From Beaufortia kweichowensis (taxonomy: Eukaryota > Chordata > Actinopteri > Cypriniformes > Gastromyzontidae), in NCBI GenBank assembly GCA_019155185.1, contig CM032804.1:8838492-8902491 (forward strand): a DNA stretch of 64,000 bases. The letters are read 5' to 3'. The notes beneath the pieces are model-generated. The model had not been told where the DNA came from. It ran no database searches and worked only from the letters and a program-made list of their open reading frames with translations. Made by a program: the position numbers and the translations under genes. This document shows positions 30,693-44,149 of the stretch, piece by piece. Every line of letters starts with the position of its first letter. Within the stretch, counting starts at the first letter, position 1.

Positions 30693-30916
30693 GTAAGGAA
30701 GGATAAAAATAGCAGTACTAACTGTATAAATAATTTTGTAGGTATGATGTTGTGTTGGTGTTTCGCAGTCCAGGGAATTTGTGCATAAATAGTCCTCGCA
30801 TACAACCGCGTTTAAATAAGGACGATTTCACATTTTTAAATGTTTGTCAGCTGGATTGACGAATACATTGAGGGAAATGTTGTATTATTTTGTATGAGTA
30901 TAACAGAATGAATGCG

Positions 30917-30920
<4 letters not shown>

Positions 30921-30948
<28 letters not shown>
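30921..30948. repeat. (TG)n microsatellite, 14 units
   Basis: Perfect TG dinucleotides just 3' of the candidate first exon. Confidence 0.95.
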
Positions 30949-30950
<2 letters not shown>

Positions 30951-33900
30951 TCAGAGTATGTCCAGTTGCGTTTGTGTGTATGTGTGTCCGGGCGTACGCG
31001 CGGTGGCGCACATCGATGTAAACTAATGAATTTGTGCTGTCGAGACACCTTTAACCAATATAGTGACCTCGAACCATAAATTAAAGATGCAGCACTTTCG
31101 GTTATGGGGTGGCTTGTTTCTGCGTTTTAAGAAACGACAGGTGCGTTTGAATTGATCACACATCTGCTTGTCAGATGTATATATGATCAAAATACGTTGT
31201 AACCGTTATTTGAGTCAGTGCTGGTTATTTCTATTGTGCCTAGTTTTTTTTGTTTATAACACGTTAAAAATTAACCCACTAATGCTTATTTGTCAGTGTG
31301 TGGGAAGGATGCTCACCAATGCGCATTTTCTTAGTTTACTTGTCACGCTGTTTCTTGCTTTCCAAATAACCTGTGTGGCAACGCACATCACGGGTTGAAT
31401 CTGTTGCCTCCAAACGGCAGTTTTTGGGGAAAATGGAGTGTTTTCATTTTGACGACGTTGTCCAGATTTATGGGTATAAATACGAAGGTTCTGTGTGGCC
31501 TGTAATAAATCTCCGAGCGCGCGCGAGCTCCAGCGCTTGCGACCAAGAAACAAAAATATTAGGTCAATGAATAAAGATCTACTGCTATCTGTGACACAGT
31601 GATGGCACGTATTGAATCCTGTAGTGTTTAATTTTTGCTGTGGCGTTTAATCTGTGACAGAAGTAGCCTATAGGCATGTGCTGCGCGCTCTGATATAGTG
31701 TGTGTGACATGAGTAGTGATGACTTGGGCATCTGTTGCTGAAGGAAGAGGAAGCATGCAGGGCACTGGGGCAGTTCTTCACACTGATTTCTAATGCTGTA
31801 TCCCGTTTAGAATAAGTGCTGCGTGGTAGAGCAGGCTGTTTTTCTGTTATGATGTATTATCATTTCAGAATGAATACAGGATAATTTGTGGGTTGGATGT
31901 TTGTTGCCAGAATAGTGAATTTGGTCGCATGATCTAGATACTTTCATAGAGAAGAAAATGATTAAAGCCTTTACAGAACTCTCGAGCTCCATTTCAGTCC
32001 ATATCAGAGAGATATGGGCTTTTATTTCTCTGGTCATATATGTTCCCTTGGCAACATAAGCCGTGACACACCACATAAATAAATCTATTTGAACAAAGCT
32101 TTGAGGAAGACATTTCACATTGCAAGCCAGGTGTCACTTGGCTGAAATGGCTGCAATCACAATGATAACAGTTGTTTGCTAGTAAACAATTGTCTTTTAT
32201 CTTTTTGAGAACCAGAGCATTTAAGTAACATTTGTCAGTTTGTGGAAATACCCAGAGATGGTACGGTCGAGTGATATGACCTATAGTCTTAAAATCTGAA
32301 GTCGCCCAGTGCCGTATTCATAAAAACCATCCACCATGTTAGAATTAACGCATGTTAATAACTTCTAATGCCTTCTGAATGGCTTGTAGTTAGCCATTTA
32401 GTTGCTGTCGATTTTCCAAGGGGTTCTCTTAAACATACAGGTGTTAAATTTAAAGGAGACATGAAGTTTTATGAATAATCATTTAAATGCCCTCAGTGGT
32501 TCCTAATTCTTTTCTTTGAATATATTGCATGAGAAATTCTAGCTGATAAATGACACCTAATTGTGTTTCATTACAAAGCTTTTTGAATTTACATTTTCAA
32601 GCTTCTTTTGCCTTAAAGACCTTTTAAAATCATACGTTTGTGTCTGTGTGTGCTGGTTGACCTTTGATGCTTCACCTCACTTTTGCGTTTCATGTATCCT
32701 TTTTTCCCACCGAGGGGCTTTTAACTTCAGTGGGTCAAATGGTGGCAGACATCAGCCAATAGAAAGAAAGACTTACACAGACATGCTTTAGGGAACAATT
32801 CACAGAGAACATAGGCACTGCTCCCTCAACCATTCTGCTTCAATTAGACCCTTCAGGGCTGCAACTCAGCAAGGTGCTTCTCAATGCCTGCGGCAAAGCT
32901 AAATCTAAATAATTAGACAATGATTAAAAGGAGGTTTAGAGACACACAGATGAAAGCCTGTTGACATGAAGGAAAACAAAATACAATTGTCCTACTGGGG
33001 TTAGAATATGTGAATATAGAGAGAAAGATGCTGTCGGACAGTTGCATGTTCATTTTTTTACACGCTGTGTCCTTGACCATGTATTAAGGGGGCTAAATAT
33101 CTAGAACGTAAGCGTTTGCGATTCTTAATTCGACATTATTCGCTCTTTCCTTTAGCATGTCCAGGGTGTAAACTCTTTGTGTTAAATTTGGGGTTTACTT
33201 TACCCTTGTTAAGCTCCATTTTTATTAATAAAAAAATCAATAATGGAGATGTACAGTAATTAATTAATTAAACTAAAGCACTCTTTAATTATTAGAGTTC
33301 TAAATCTGTCTTGTTTACTTAAAGAAAATGACAATGATAAGCAAATGCACACAAAGAATTTTGGATGACCCACAGAAATCATCTCACTGGACTCATATCC
33401 TTGTGCTACATTGTTTCTTAGCCTCATCTGCCAAGTAGTCCTTCCAGACAGTTTTTTTTCTAAATATCCTCCGTTAAAAACTCTGATGAAAAAGAGAGAA
33501 AAGAGAGGACGTGGGAGGGTTTTTGTTACTTGTTGGATGATGTTAACCAGACGCTAGTCTTTAGAGCTTCTGTGCCATGGGATCTGAAGCAAAATTATGG
33601 CTGATGACACACAGAGAAATATTGCAGTGGAATACTGCTGATTGGCAGCAGCAGTCAGTCTATTCCAGGTTATATATGCAGATTGGTCTAAAGCAGTGAG
33701 TCTTGGGGGGGCTACATGATTCTACAGACTACGCACAATAAAATGAGAAAGCCAAATAATCACATTCTGTGTTTAAATTTCAGGTCTCTAAACTGTAAGC
33801 CATTCCATTGCAGGACGATTTCAACCTACAGATAACAGCAAAGGCATCGCAGACAGTGTACTGGGCGAGTCTCCATCCAGGGCCATATAACAGAATGTGA

Positions 33901-36824
33901 GAGCAGTTCGGTTAATGCATCCCGCTGTGTGTTACATCTACTGTCGGTCTGATTTATGACTTTGAGCAAAGTTATAAAACTGTCTTGAGTAAGTCTGTAG
34001 TGATGTCTAGGGACAGAAGTTACACCACCATAATAGGCGCGAAACATTAACGGATTTCCTGATAAAAAACTGTTTCATTTTAAAGCACCGTGCATAAAAT
34101 ATAAACTTGTTTAGAGCGAGGGTGGAAGATGATCCTTTTTGGCTGCCTTCTTTGCCAGTTCAGGCTGAGCTGCTTTGGAACGATCTGCTGACTAGAGGGG
34201 CAGAAGTCACAGTTTTCGAACAAAGTGTCTTAGTGGCATTCAGGACACGGCACTCTTGGCCGGATTGCGAGAAGGCCATCTGCAGTCTTCACTGAAGAAC
34301 TGAGAGATGGCTGGACTCGAGACAACTGCTGAATTGACCATTGCCTTAGCAGATCCGAGAACTCGCTCCTCCCTTAACGCCTCACGCATCTGATCAGGGG
34401 TGTCGCCGTCGATATGTAGATAGTCTCTTATAAATCATCACATGTCAGCTTGTGTGCGCAAGAGACACGGCGAGTGGTCTGCATACTCTGGCGTGGTTTC
34501 AAAACCGATAAACGAGGTGGATTGAACCAATCGAGCCGTCCAAGCGCTGACCCATCCATAGTGCTGATTCTGGGCTCCTGCTCTCTCCCTGCAGAGCGGA
34601 GGCGTGGAGGAAGAGGGCCATGGCATAATTAGTAGTGATTGCTTTGATTGAGGTCCTCCGACCAGGCCTCTGTGCTGGTCCTTCAGGGGCACAATGAAGA
34701 CTGTCAGACCTTTAATTATTGAATAATTGTCAGTAAGAAATGGCAGTGGTTAGTGATATAAAATTAATACCGTAATCCAGCCCGAAGTGACATAATTGGA
34801 AATAGCGGGAACGTCTCCCCAGACGGGAAGCGTTCGTGCCGTCGGAGTCTCCTGTGGCGATGTCTGGAAACCTAGTGGAGCGGTGGAAGTCCGTTCATGT
34901 GAAGGTAAAAGGACACGAGTGAAAGGTCTGTCATTATGTGACGGGAGAAGATTGAGGAGCTAGGGAAGATCTTACTCATGTGTTAGTAAAGATGGACAGT
35001 GGGCATGGTTGACCAGCGCCAAGTTAAGTAAATTACTCACACGGGATTATTAATGAGTCTATGTGGATTTGAGGCAAATATGCAGCCATGTGTTAATATG
35101 CTTCAAATTATGTGTATGTTAATAGATGTAACATGTCTTGTTTCATCCAGATTTCAGAAGCAACATATCACTTCCATTTATGCATCTGTATCAGTGCAAA
35201 GAAAATATAGATTTTTTGGCAAAATAATGAATGGAGAGTAAAACGATAGAGGGATTTTAAGGCCACATGTGCTTTCATAACATATTTCTGTTATTCCTTT
35301 AGGTTGAGTCATAAAAGCTGCCGGCCTGTGAGATAATTCTGTGCGGCGGTTTGAGGTAATCTTGGTAGCCGGGATGCCTTCAGAACGTATGCACAATGTG
35401 TTTGTAGCGACTGCAGCCATGCCGGGATTCATCCATGCGTGACTAATGCTAACGGCAAGTGATGGGGCTATGTTTAGCTCATCACGTTTGATGCAAAACA
35501 CATAAAAACCTTACATCTGTAAACGTCTGAGCTATGATCCTAACACACACTGGCAGATGCACAGTGTCAATGCTAATGTCATAAGACTCCGTCATGTGTT
35601 TGTATGTCATTGATTACAGGGCAAATGCTGATATTTTAATATAGAGACAGGCAGGAACTGCTTACTTCATGAGTAAACATCCAAAGCCTGGACTTGCAAG
35701 GGTGGTCAGACAATGGTTCGATTATGTGTGAGTAAAGCTGACTTGGAGTAATGGAAGTGGTCAGGCTATGGTTAGCTCATGTCTTTGGAGAGGCGGTTTG
35801 GTAATGAGAGCATTCAGGCTTCAATGACCTCACAATGGAGGCACGATGGCGGTGCCATTGCATTGAACCACACTATCTGGAAGGAGTTTGATTCGGGTCA
35901 CCGGAGGAATAAGTGAGTCAGGGAAGGAGGAGAGCTCAGTGCAGCAGCATAGACTCGGGCAGTGTGTGTGATGAAGAGTGTATGCATGTCTGTATGTATT
36001 TGTGTGTGTCAGTTATAAGTTTAATATAATATATATATATATATATATATAGATACACAGTATATTGTATGTGTGTGTGCTGTGTGTATGCACACACACT
36101 TGTATATGTCTATGTATGTACATAAGAATTTCTCTTTAATTTGTATGTACACACAGTACAAATTAATACGCGTATTGACTGCGTTTTACAAAGCAGGCAA
36201 GCCAGAATACAACATATCACGATGATGATGATGATGATGTCTGATTAGAATTCCCTGACTCCAGCACAGATTCAGAGCCTCATCTGTGCTACTTTCGTGC
36301 GGCTTTAAGCAGACATTGTCCCCGGGGGAGAGTTGATTTACTGTGAAGGGGTGGTCACCATGAGGTGTGTTTGTGTGTGTTTGGGGACTCATATTAATGG
36401 CGTCCTTCGGGGTGGAAAGAAATGGTCACGAAGACAGAGTCTTAAATTACATACATACTTCATGATGCCATAAAATTATGTGCTATACAGTACATGGGTC
36501 CATTAGAGAAAGCTACGAATGAGAAAATTTACACCTTTGTCCATTTACATATCTTCTGGTTTAGGAGCGAAAAAGGTGTTTTATGACAGTTATGTGGTGG
36601 AGGTGAAATTTGGGTTCCCTAGTCCTCACGTGACACTATAAGAAGAATAAACAGAGATAGTTAGAAATATAGAACTATAAGTTAAGGATAATAGTTAGCC
36701 GGTAATTATCCTTCGATACAGCCGCTAATACACTAATTTGCAGGATGTCATAACTGACCAATCAGAATCAAGTACTTAGAACGCCACGAAATACAGGCCA
36801 AGAAAGATAGAAGTGTCCATAGTG

Positions 36825-36832
36825 TGACGTCA
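36825..36832. promoter_or_regulatory. Perfect CRE palindrome TGACGTCA
   Basis: Consensus full-site for CREB/ATF factors, 244 bases upstream of the candidate exon at 37069. The gene it would serve is an activity-related synaptic gene, but no function is shown. Confidence 0.4.
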
Positions 36833-37068
36833 GCATTGTTACTGTGATAAATCAAAGCCTTGGCTCCACGTTAAAAATGATTATGCAGAGTGCCATCATG
36901 CGAATATACTGGCCTTTATTTCTTCACCCACACATCTCTCTTTCTCTCTGGGATCCCGTGGGTGCTGCAAGTCTACTGGGGGTTGACTCAAGTGTGTGCA
37001 TTTATTTATTTCATTAACTTGTCCTTTCATGAATTATTTGGTCGACCTTGTCATCTCTCCCTGTGTAG

Positions 37069-37232
37069 ATACAGCCCCATGTAGCAGCAGTGGCAGTGCA
37101 GAGAAAAACAGGAAGTCCCTGGTGGGGTTCTGAGTCCCCAACGCTGTGTGATGGAGCCGTCCCAACCACCGCCTCAGAGTTGGGCTATGGTCATCAGGAG
37201 CCACTGCTAATGTGATGGTGACACACAAGATG
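37069..37232 (+). other. Candidate non-coding internal exon of lrrc4b 5'UTR
   Basis: An acceptor with a good pyrimidine tract (CATCTCTCCCTGTGTAG) and a strong donor (AGATG|GTGAGT) enclose 164 bases. The segment is less AT-rich than its flanks. All frames are closed or trivial, so it would be untranslated; it contains short ATG-stop frames such as ATG-TAG near 37079. The next + strand exon downstream is the lrrc4b exon at 47539. Confidence 0.4.
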
Positions 37233-37244
37233 GTGAGTGAGCCG

Positions 37245-37258
37245 GTTACTATAGCAAC
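37245..37258. promoter_or_regulatory. RFX X-box-like dyad GTTACTATAGCAAC
   Basis: A near-palindromic X-box (right half AGCAAC exact, left half one mismatch), 12 bases after the donor of the candidate exon. Weaker dyads lie at 37661-37674 (GTATCCATGGAGAC) and 37699-37712 (GTTTCCATGGGGAC). Confidence 0.35.
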
Positions 37259-38199
37259 CCTGGGCTCTTAGAGCATGCTTCCATTTCACCCAGTGTGGGA
37301 GAGAGGGATGGAGAAAGAAGACTGAAAGAGAGCTGCCAAGAGTTATGGAGACTTTCAGCAGGGTTTGGGGAGTAGAGAAAGAAAGCGATAGTGAAAAAGG
37401 AGGTGGATAGATTGGGTAGGAAAGAGAGACAGAGATGTCCTTATGTCCACCTGCAGACGAGCGAAACAAACAGACAGGTTTGCATGAGGGAAAAGACCTC
37501 CGAACGAAAGCACTGCAGTGTTGGCTGTCAGATAAACGCAGCTTTTCTTTGCTCCGCTCTATTCATGTCCATCTCTCCTCACCTCCCTCCCCGCCTTACT
37601 GGCTCGCTTTGGTTTTGATGGCACTGCGCTGAGACATGGTGTCCGTCTCCACAGTGACAGGTATCCATGGAGACATCCATCAGTCAGTATGTGTCAGCGT
37701 TTCCATGGGGACGAGGATATAGGGGTGTTCGTCAGCGATCTGTGCTGTTATCATGTTTGCTGTGACGGTGTTTATCGGTGTATGTATTTGTCATGATGTC
37801 ATTCAGGTTGTGAGGTGCAGCAATGCTTAAACCAGGGCCGAAGTGTGTGTGACGAAAACCTGCACACTCGCAAATTCTGATGCTTTAAGCTTTAAAGGTG
37901 TAAGGTGTGTGAGTTGTTGTGGACAGATAGCTATAAGTAAGTCATTTGTAGGTTGATTCCCCTATAAAGCATAAACACTGTGCATCTGTGGTGCTTTCAG
38001 TATAATTGCTCTAATTGTTTGTTTACATGTGTAATGCATGCCAGTTTGTTTGATGTTGTATACTGTACACGCCACACATTCAACCAGTAGTAAATCTAAA
38101 ACTTTACAGATTATTCTTTGAATTCATGGTAAAGAATACAAACTTTAAAGCTGTAAGCTTTGCAGTGCTGTTGTAAAGTATTTATATTTATTTACCACT

Positions 38200-38399
38200 T
38201 TAGACTGATAATTGTTGCTTTAATTTACATATTTTGAGCATATTGTACACATGAAAATGCACAACTACAGATAAAAAATTTTTTTGTTTATGTTTATTGT
38301 TATTAGATTTGTAAAATATTAATATTATAAAATATTAAACTAAATAAGAAAATAACAAAAGGTGTTCCTCCTGAGGAACGGTGACAGTTAACAGGTTAA
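38200..38399 (+). mobile_element. TTAA-MITE, shortened copy
   Basis: The 5' end TTAGACTGATAATTGTTGC is a diverged form of the family end. The 3' end GTGACAGTTAACAGGTTAA is intact. Internal words ACACATGAAAATGCAC and GGTGTTCCTCCTGAGGAAC match other copies. It is 200 bases, shorter than the 306-313 bases of the full copies. Confidence 0.75.
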
Positions 38400-38478
38400 T
38401 AATAGGTTATTGCTTGTTTTTTTAAGGTCCAAAATACTTTTTACATACAGTACCTGAAGCGAAGTGTGAGCGCACCTT

Positions 38479-38612
38479 AAAGGGATAGTTCACCCGAAAA
38501 TAAAAATTCTTGCATAATGAACACTGTATGAACACAAAACCACTGAGACATTTCTCAAATTATCTTCTTTAGTGTTTCACAGAAAAGAGAGTCATACAGG
38601 TTTAACATGAGG
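38479..38612 (+). repeat. Dispersed repeat B, internally deleted copy
   Basis: Starts GGGATAGTTCACCCGAAAAT and shares CACTGAGACATTTCTCAAA and TTCACAGAAAAGAGAGTCAT with the copy at 25596. It lies only 80 bases from the MITE at 38200. Confidence 0.65.
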
Positions 38613-39015
38613 GTAATGGAGAGAGATGGTCAAAAGTGCTGAAGTTTTCACAGAAGCTCCTGGATACATATATTGCTGAGATGAGCTGGTAGGATGTCAG
38701 TTTCATACTGCATCAATGTAATAGTTTACATGCTTGTGTAAATGGCTGAGAGACGTTGTGATTAATAGCTGTTGCTCTGCTCTCCTGCCAGCCAAACAGA
38801 AATCAGGAATATCAACACTTATAACACTGCAAAGTGCCAATTAATTGTTTGCCAGAAGCACATGTATATATGTCACACAACCTAGGGGTGTTTCGTTTCA
38901 CAAAAGCTCTTCAGAAATATTCAAGCATGGAAACTCTGGCTGTGGTGCCCCAGCAACAGTAAACTAGAAAAGGAAAGTTTGTCAAGATAGGCTTGTTGAC
39001 AAGTTTGAAAAGCTT

Positions 39016-39203
39016 ATAGGTATAGTTTAGCTAAAATGAAAATTACTTTATTACTTATTCACCCTCATGTCATTCTAAATCTATATGACTTTCTTTTTTC
39101 TGCAGAACACAAAAGAAGAACACTGGTAATCAAACAACATTGACCCCCATTGACTTCTAAGACATTTCTCAATATGAGGGTGAATAAATGATAACAGAAT
39201 ATG
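39016..39203 (+). repeat. Dispersed repeat B, copy with inverted ends
   Basis: Begins TAGGTATAGTTTAGCTAAAA and includes TTATTCACCCTCATGTCATT. It ends ATGAGGGTGAATAAATGATA, which inverts the TCACCCTCAT word. This suggests terminal inverted repeats and a MITE-like origin. Confidence 0.7.
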
Positions 39204-39399
39204 ATTTATACTGCATTAATGTTTCCTTATGTTTTAGAATCGTTCCCGTTATGTACTTTAGCAGGAGTCTGTCTGATTGCTCTTGGCAAGTGTTAATTGT
39301 CTGTGTAGTCTTTGAAAGGAAATGTTAGAGTGAAAAATCAGTGTTTGTTTGTATGTGTCTGTGAGAGACAGTGTGCTTAAGATTGTAAATTGTGTGATA

Positions 39400-40150
39400 A
39401 GATCTCAGAATACTTATGACTTGTTTTTCCATGCACATTCGATGTTTCAATGTGCCCTGCAGGTGTAAGTTGTTTATACGTCTATGTGTGCGCATTCACT
39501 GTCGTACAGTCCCACAGCATCATATCCAATCCCCATTTGTAACATCACGGTATCCCCGCCGAGACAGAGCTTTAAAACTTTATGACACATGCGAGCGGAG
39601 GATCTCTCCTCTACCATCAGCATCCCCATCATTCCCAATCACAGGCCATCACATCTCATCCAGCCCTGCGGTCTCTCACAGACTCATAGAATCCGGCCGC
39701 ACACAGATCACGTCTTTGGCAGATGGAGATGTAGCTCCAGCGTGTAAAAGTAAAGTGTGAAAGTAAAACAGAGGCTGATCTTGGGTCTGGATTCATTTGC
39801 TGTGACGTGACCATCTGTATGGAGGAGGGTGTTGGCGGTGTCTCGTGTGGCCACGCTCACCTCTCGGCTCGCCTAGCCGTGGGAAGAGTATCGACTGTCA
39901 CCATCGATTTACCTGTACAAACATCCAGCCTGAACCCTACCTAGAATATTTCAATAACCTGGGGGCTCCTCTCCCCCGAGCCTGCACATAAATCAGCCAC
40001 TACACAGGCAGCACAAAGCAGTCGAGTTAGCATACTATTAGTCATGTCTGTTACCACGGGGAGCCGGCTGCATTGTGCGAGTGTCGTGTATATGTGGACG
40101 AGCGCGTGTGGAGGAGTGTGTGGGCACGTGACGTCAGAACCTCATTCATT
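39400..40150. promoter_or_regulatory. CpG-bearing block with an overlapping E-box and CRE
   Basis: Composition here is richer in CG words than the surrounding AT-rich DNA. CACGTG at 40125-40130 overlaps TGACGTCA at 40129-40136. One open frame of 114 codons crosses the block but has no splice context or recognisable product. It is a candidate enhancer, by inference. Confidence 0.35.
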
Positions 40151-43100
40151 GGTGAAAATCCTGGACTTGGCTTAAACAGCTTTCTTCCTTGTAGACGGCT
40201 TAGAATCTTCTTAAAGTAATGCAAGCGTAGTGGCTATTATTCAGCTGTGCAGTCAATCTTCAAAAAAAGGACAGATTCAAAAATATGTGCATATGCTAGT
40301 AGTTTATGTAATTTCATATTATGCATGATTACCTCAAATTTACATTGTCTGGTGGAGAGTATGAGAGGCATTGGTCTGTGATAACCAAACAGAACCGCTT
40401 ATTATGAAAGATGTATTTTTACAGTACTCTGAGCACTTTCACAAATATATCTGAGGGGTCCAGTAACTCTTTTATATTAGAAAAGTGACAGAAATTCATA
40501 TTTTAATTTATATCTTACAATTGTAATTATTATTATTTATTTTTTTTGTTATTACTGTCCAGTTTATTCTGTGGAAAAGCAAAAAATTTAAATAAATGTT
40601 TAAAAAACAAAAATGACAATCACATTTCTAATTTGCAATGTGGAAGTCAGCCTTTATATTTTCACACATTCACATTACAGAAATGTTATGCAGTTAAAGC
40701 AATATGAAGCATTGCCCATATACAGTACAGACCTATGCTAGTTAATGAAATAACATGAAGATGATGTTGAAACTGTGAAGTTAAGTAATTTGCTGGCTAA
40801 GGAATATAGAATGGACTTCATTTTCAAATAGACACAGATCTTTAAATAAACTGTACTGTCATGTTAGTTTGATCTCTCGTGTGTATGCAAAAAGCTTGTG
40901 CTAAAGCTGTGAGATTTTGCTTATCAGATTGTGTCACGTTGAAGCGTAACAGACAGATGAGAGATGCATAATTGAACTGCATGCGTTCTGGTGTTCTGCA
41001 ACCTGAGATTGTTGTCGGACTAAAAAAATTACTCCAATGGAATCCAAAAGTAGGATACAGAAAATAGTTTGTAGCTGTCAATCTACATCAGCCTAAAAGA
41101 AACACTGAAAAAGCATTACAAGAGTGTCATATTAGTACTGTAGTTTATGCGACTGTAGTGCCATATTCCAGATCTTTTGACACTGAAAACTATAAGCTTG
41201 TATCAGAAACAGAAACAAATATGAACAGGCAGATGTGTGAATATTGAGAAATTTTTATTTTGGGTTTTTTTTTACTATCCGCAACAATTTAAAATGCCTT
41301 CCCCTTCCACATGTAAATGAAAAATGTGAGAAAAAGAGAGCTTTTTGGTTCGATATGATAACTAGTTCTTTTTTAAGTGGGTGAGTACCATAACACTGCA
41401 CACCGAGCACATTTATTTATGTAAAAGCTTTGGCTCAGTGCGTCTCTGAGGCTGTTTCTCTTGGATTCAGTATGGCAGCTTAAAACAGCAGGACCAAAGC
41501 AATAATAGAAGACAAGATACAGATGAAAATTAGACAGAGAACACTCTCCTTAGACCAAAGATTTGTCGACTTTTTCAACCTAAGGCATGCAGTTAGACTG
41601 CAGCTACTCTCTAAGGTTACCGAATCGATAAATAATGGAGAGAAAAGTTAAAATCAGTTCCACGGTTGTAGCACAGACCTTATTGTGGATGAGGGGTGCA
41701 CTTTTAGTGTCCATAGTGAAACAACAGAATAAAAACCATGTCAGCCCCATTCCCATGTGATGGACTAAAAATAAAATATTGCTACGCGTCACATTAAATT
41801 AGCACAACAGAGCTTAATTCTTTCTAGAAATAGATACGCTATAAACGTTAGATATAATATTTATTTAGCAATGATGTTCTTGATATGAACTCACCAGATT
41901 GGCAAAGTTGAATGTTTGCTGTTTGTATATTTCTCTGACAGATCCAAAAATCCACCTGAATCTTTGATGCAGTTTGTGCTTGCATGAGGACATTCAGGAG
42001 TCACAAATATAAAGTGCATGAAGGACTCAGAAGAAATGTTTGTATTCACAAAAACTGCTGATCGTAGGAAAGTGTATGAATGTAATCTATTTTTAACCCA
42101 AAAGATTGCACTGTCATTTAAAAAAGACAAAATATAGCTTAATATTATTCACATTTAACCTTAAATAAAACTTACTTTGAACTTGTCTCAGTGAAGGACA
42201 TCAGGCACATCTATCCAGGTCTGAAACGCCCATCCTAGAAAGGTTTTGTGCACTGTCATTTTTGGTGAAAAAATTTATGGGTAGATTAGTATCAAGGATG
42301 TGTTGAATTAATGGAGACTCATTGTGAGTGCAACTGGAAGCTGCTTTCATGCCAAAGTGACCATTCTATTAAATACATTTAATACAATAATAAATGGCTT
42401 TTAGTCGTACGTATATTAATACATTTTTATGTATTATTTAATGTTTCTTTTTTAATGTTAGTACAGGGTAAGGTCTCCATACAGCTAAGAGCAGCTGCTA
42501 TAGGCAGTCATTTTATTATTAAAATAATTTGTAATGTCAATTCTAATTGTGTAGGTTGTCTAAGTGGTTTTGCAGCTCTCTGATATCCCCAATCAGTGTC
42601 TTCATTAATAAAGCGTAAATTAATTTCATAAGCCATGTCAGGGTCATCATGCCTTCCTAATTACAATTACATCTTAAAACTGTCTGATAGACTTTAACTA
42701 TTAAAGTACTACTTTAGTGTTACTACTTCATCTTAGCCTGCAAAGACACAGTAAAACACCTGCTGTTGAAAATAAATCCATTCTTATGTCAAACTGTGAT
42801 TAAAGTTTGCACGTATGTATGAAATCTTATCCCAATGCTGTAGAGTTTATGTTAGCTCACTCAGTGTCTGCCGTGATGATATGGTACTTAGCTCACTGCT
42901 GAGTCTAGTTAACACACTGTATGGCGTTGTGCAGAGAAAACGTATGGCCCACTTATTGGATTTAGTTACATTTCATTACCATCATTGCAACAGTGAGGAT
43001 CAGGAGCGTTTTATGTTATCTGCACCATTGATGTTGCCGTTTCCTGCACCGTGAAGCTGTAAATACTGTATAAACATAATCGTCAGATATCTTTAGAGAT

Positions 43101-43644
43101 ATTCCTCACCGAATGCCAGAGGCTATTCTATATAATTCCATGTTTTCTGTGAGCGCAAAGCTTTATTGATGTCTCGTGTAGTAGGAAATGCTGTTTCCCT
43201 GTAATAATATTCTGGTGTCGGCTGAAGTCGTGCAGCCACGCAACTTAGCGGCAACTGCAGCTAAAATTAATTGTCACAATTTTATTAGAGGGAAAACAAT
43301 AACAGCTCAACATACACGTCGTTGTGCCAGTGCATCTGTCAATGGCAACCTGCCCGACCAATAATTACCATTTTTCATGATAGGTCCACATGTTTTGTTA
43401 TGTAACAGCAGATGAATGGGTTATCTGGGGGGTTCTGCTTACATGGCAGTATTCTTTATTCTTGCAGACCCCCTTGTCTCACGGCATGCCACCTCAAACA
43501 TCTCCTTCTGAAAGGAATAGGCACAGAGCCTGGACTGAACTTTGAAGTATAAATAGAATAAGCATTTCTTCTTCGCATGAGCTGGCATACGTATGAGGAG
43601 GGGGACATGCTCACATTTACAGTGTTTTTCTTCTCATCTCTTCT

Positions 43645-43735
43645 GTTTGCAGTGCAAAGGTTTTGGGTTTGATTCTTAGGGACAGTAAAATGTATACTTG
43701 TAATGCATAAATGTTTATGCCAATTTATGCCAAAT
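43645..43735 (+). repeat. SINE fragment (tRNA-derived family)
   Basis: GCAGTGCAAAGGTTTTGGGT followed by TTGATTCTTAGGGACA matches the B-box side of the family, with a tail of ATGCATAAATGT. It is degraded. Confidence 0.5.
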
Positions 43736-43780
43736 GCATAAATGTAAATACAGGTGATATAATAGAAGATTTTGTGGCTT

Positions 43781-43994
43781 TTAACCTGTTCCTCAGGTTC
43801 TCTATTTTACTTTAATATTTCATAGTCAAATTCTAATCTAATCATGACACACTATATAATGATGGAAATGTATAAGACTCAAGATTAAATATTTCACAGT
43901 TTCATAACAATAAATAAAAAGAATAATTTATAAAAAAGTTATTTATTATTTATGTGTGTATACTCAATATGTGCAGTGACACTTATCAGGTTAA
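43781..43994 (-). mobile_element. TTAA-MITE, reverse-oriented copy, 214 bases
   Basis: Left end TTAACCTGTTCCTCAGG and right end GTGACACTTATCAGGTTAA. Internally it has CTAATCTAATCATGAC and CACTTTAATATTTCATAG-like words, reverse complements of the + copies. It sits between two SINE pieces. Confidence 0.75.
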
Positions 43995-44149
43995 CGACCC
44001 CGCATCACTACCCCAGAATCTATGTTAGTGTCTTCTGCTCTTTCCCTCAGGAGGAAGCAGCACTCCGCAACTGCTGTGTGACTGTGTTCAGCATCTGTGC
44101 TAAAAGTAAGACATGATGTAAGTCTGTGTATTACTATTAAACTGGTATT

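Larger units (their letters stand above)
30693..37068. other. Gene-free stretch between the two candidate lrrc4b 5' exons
   Basis: Nothing coding is supported. It contains an ATTA-rich patch (TAATTAATTAATTAAAC near 33259), an (AT)n run at 36029-36051, a (GATGAT)n run at 36222-36239 and a perfect CRE at 36825. Mixed-composition stretches around 33.8-35.5 kb are candidates for conserved non-coding elements, by texture only. Confidence 0.6.

Noticed and set aside
36186..36392. Minus-strand frame with a His run
   Set aside because: The His run is translated (GATGAT)n; no other support.
39416..39760. 114-codon + strand frame
   Set aside because: No recognisable protein, no flanking splice sites, in a CpG-bearing non-coding block.
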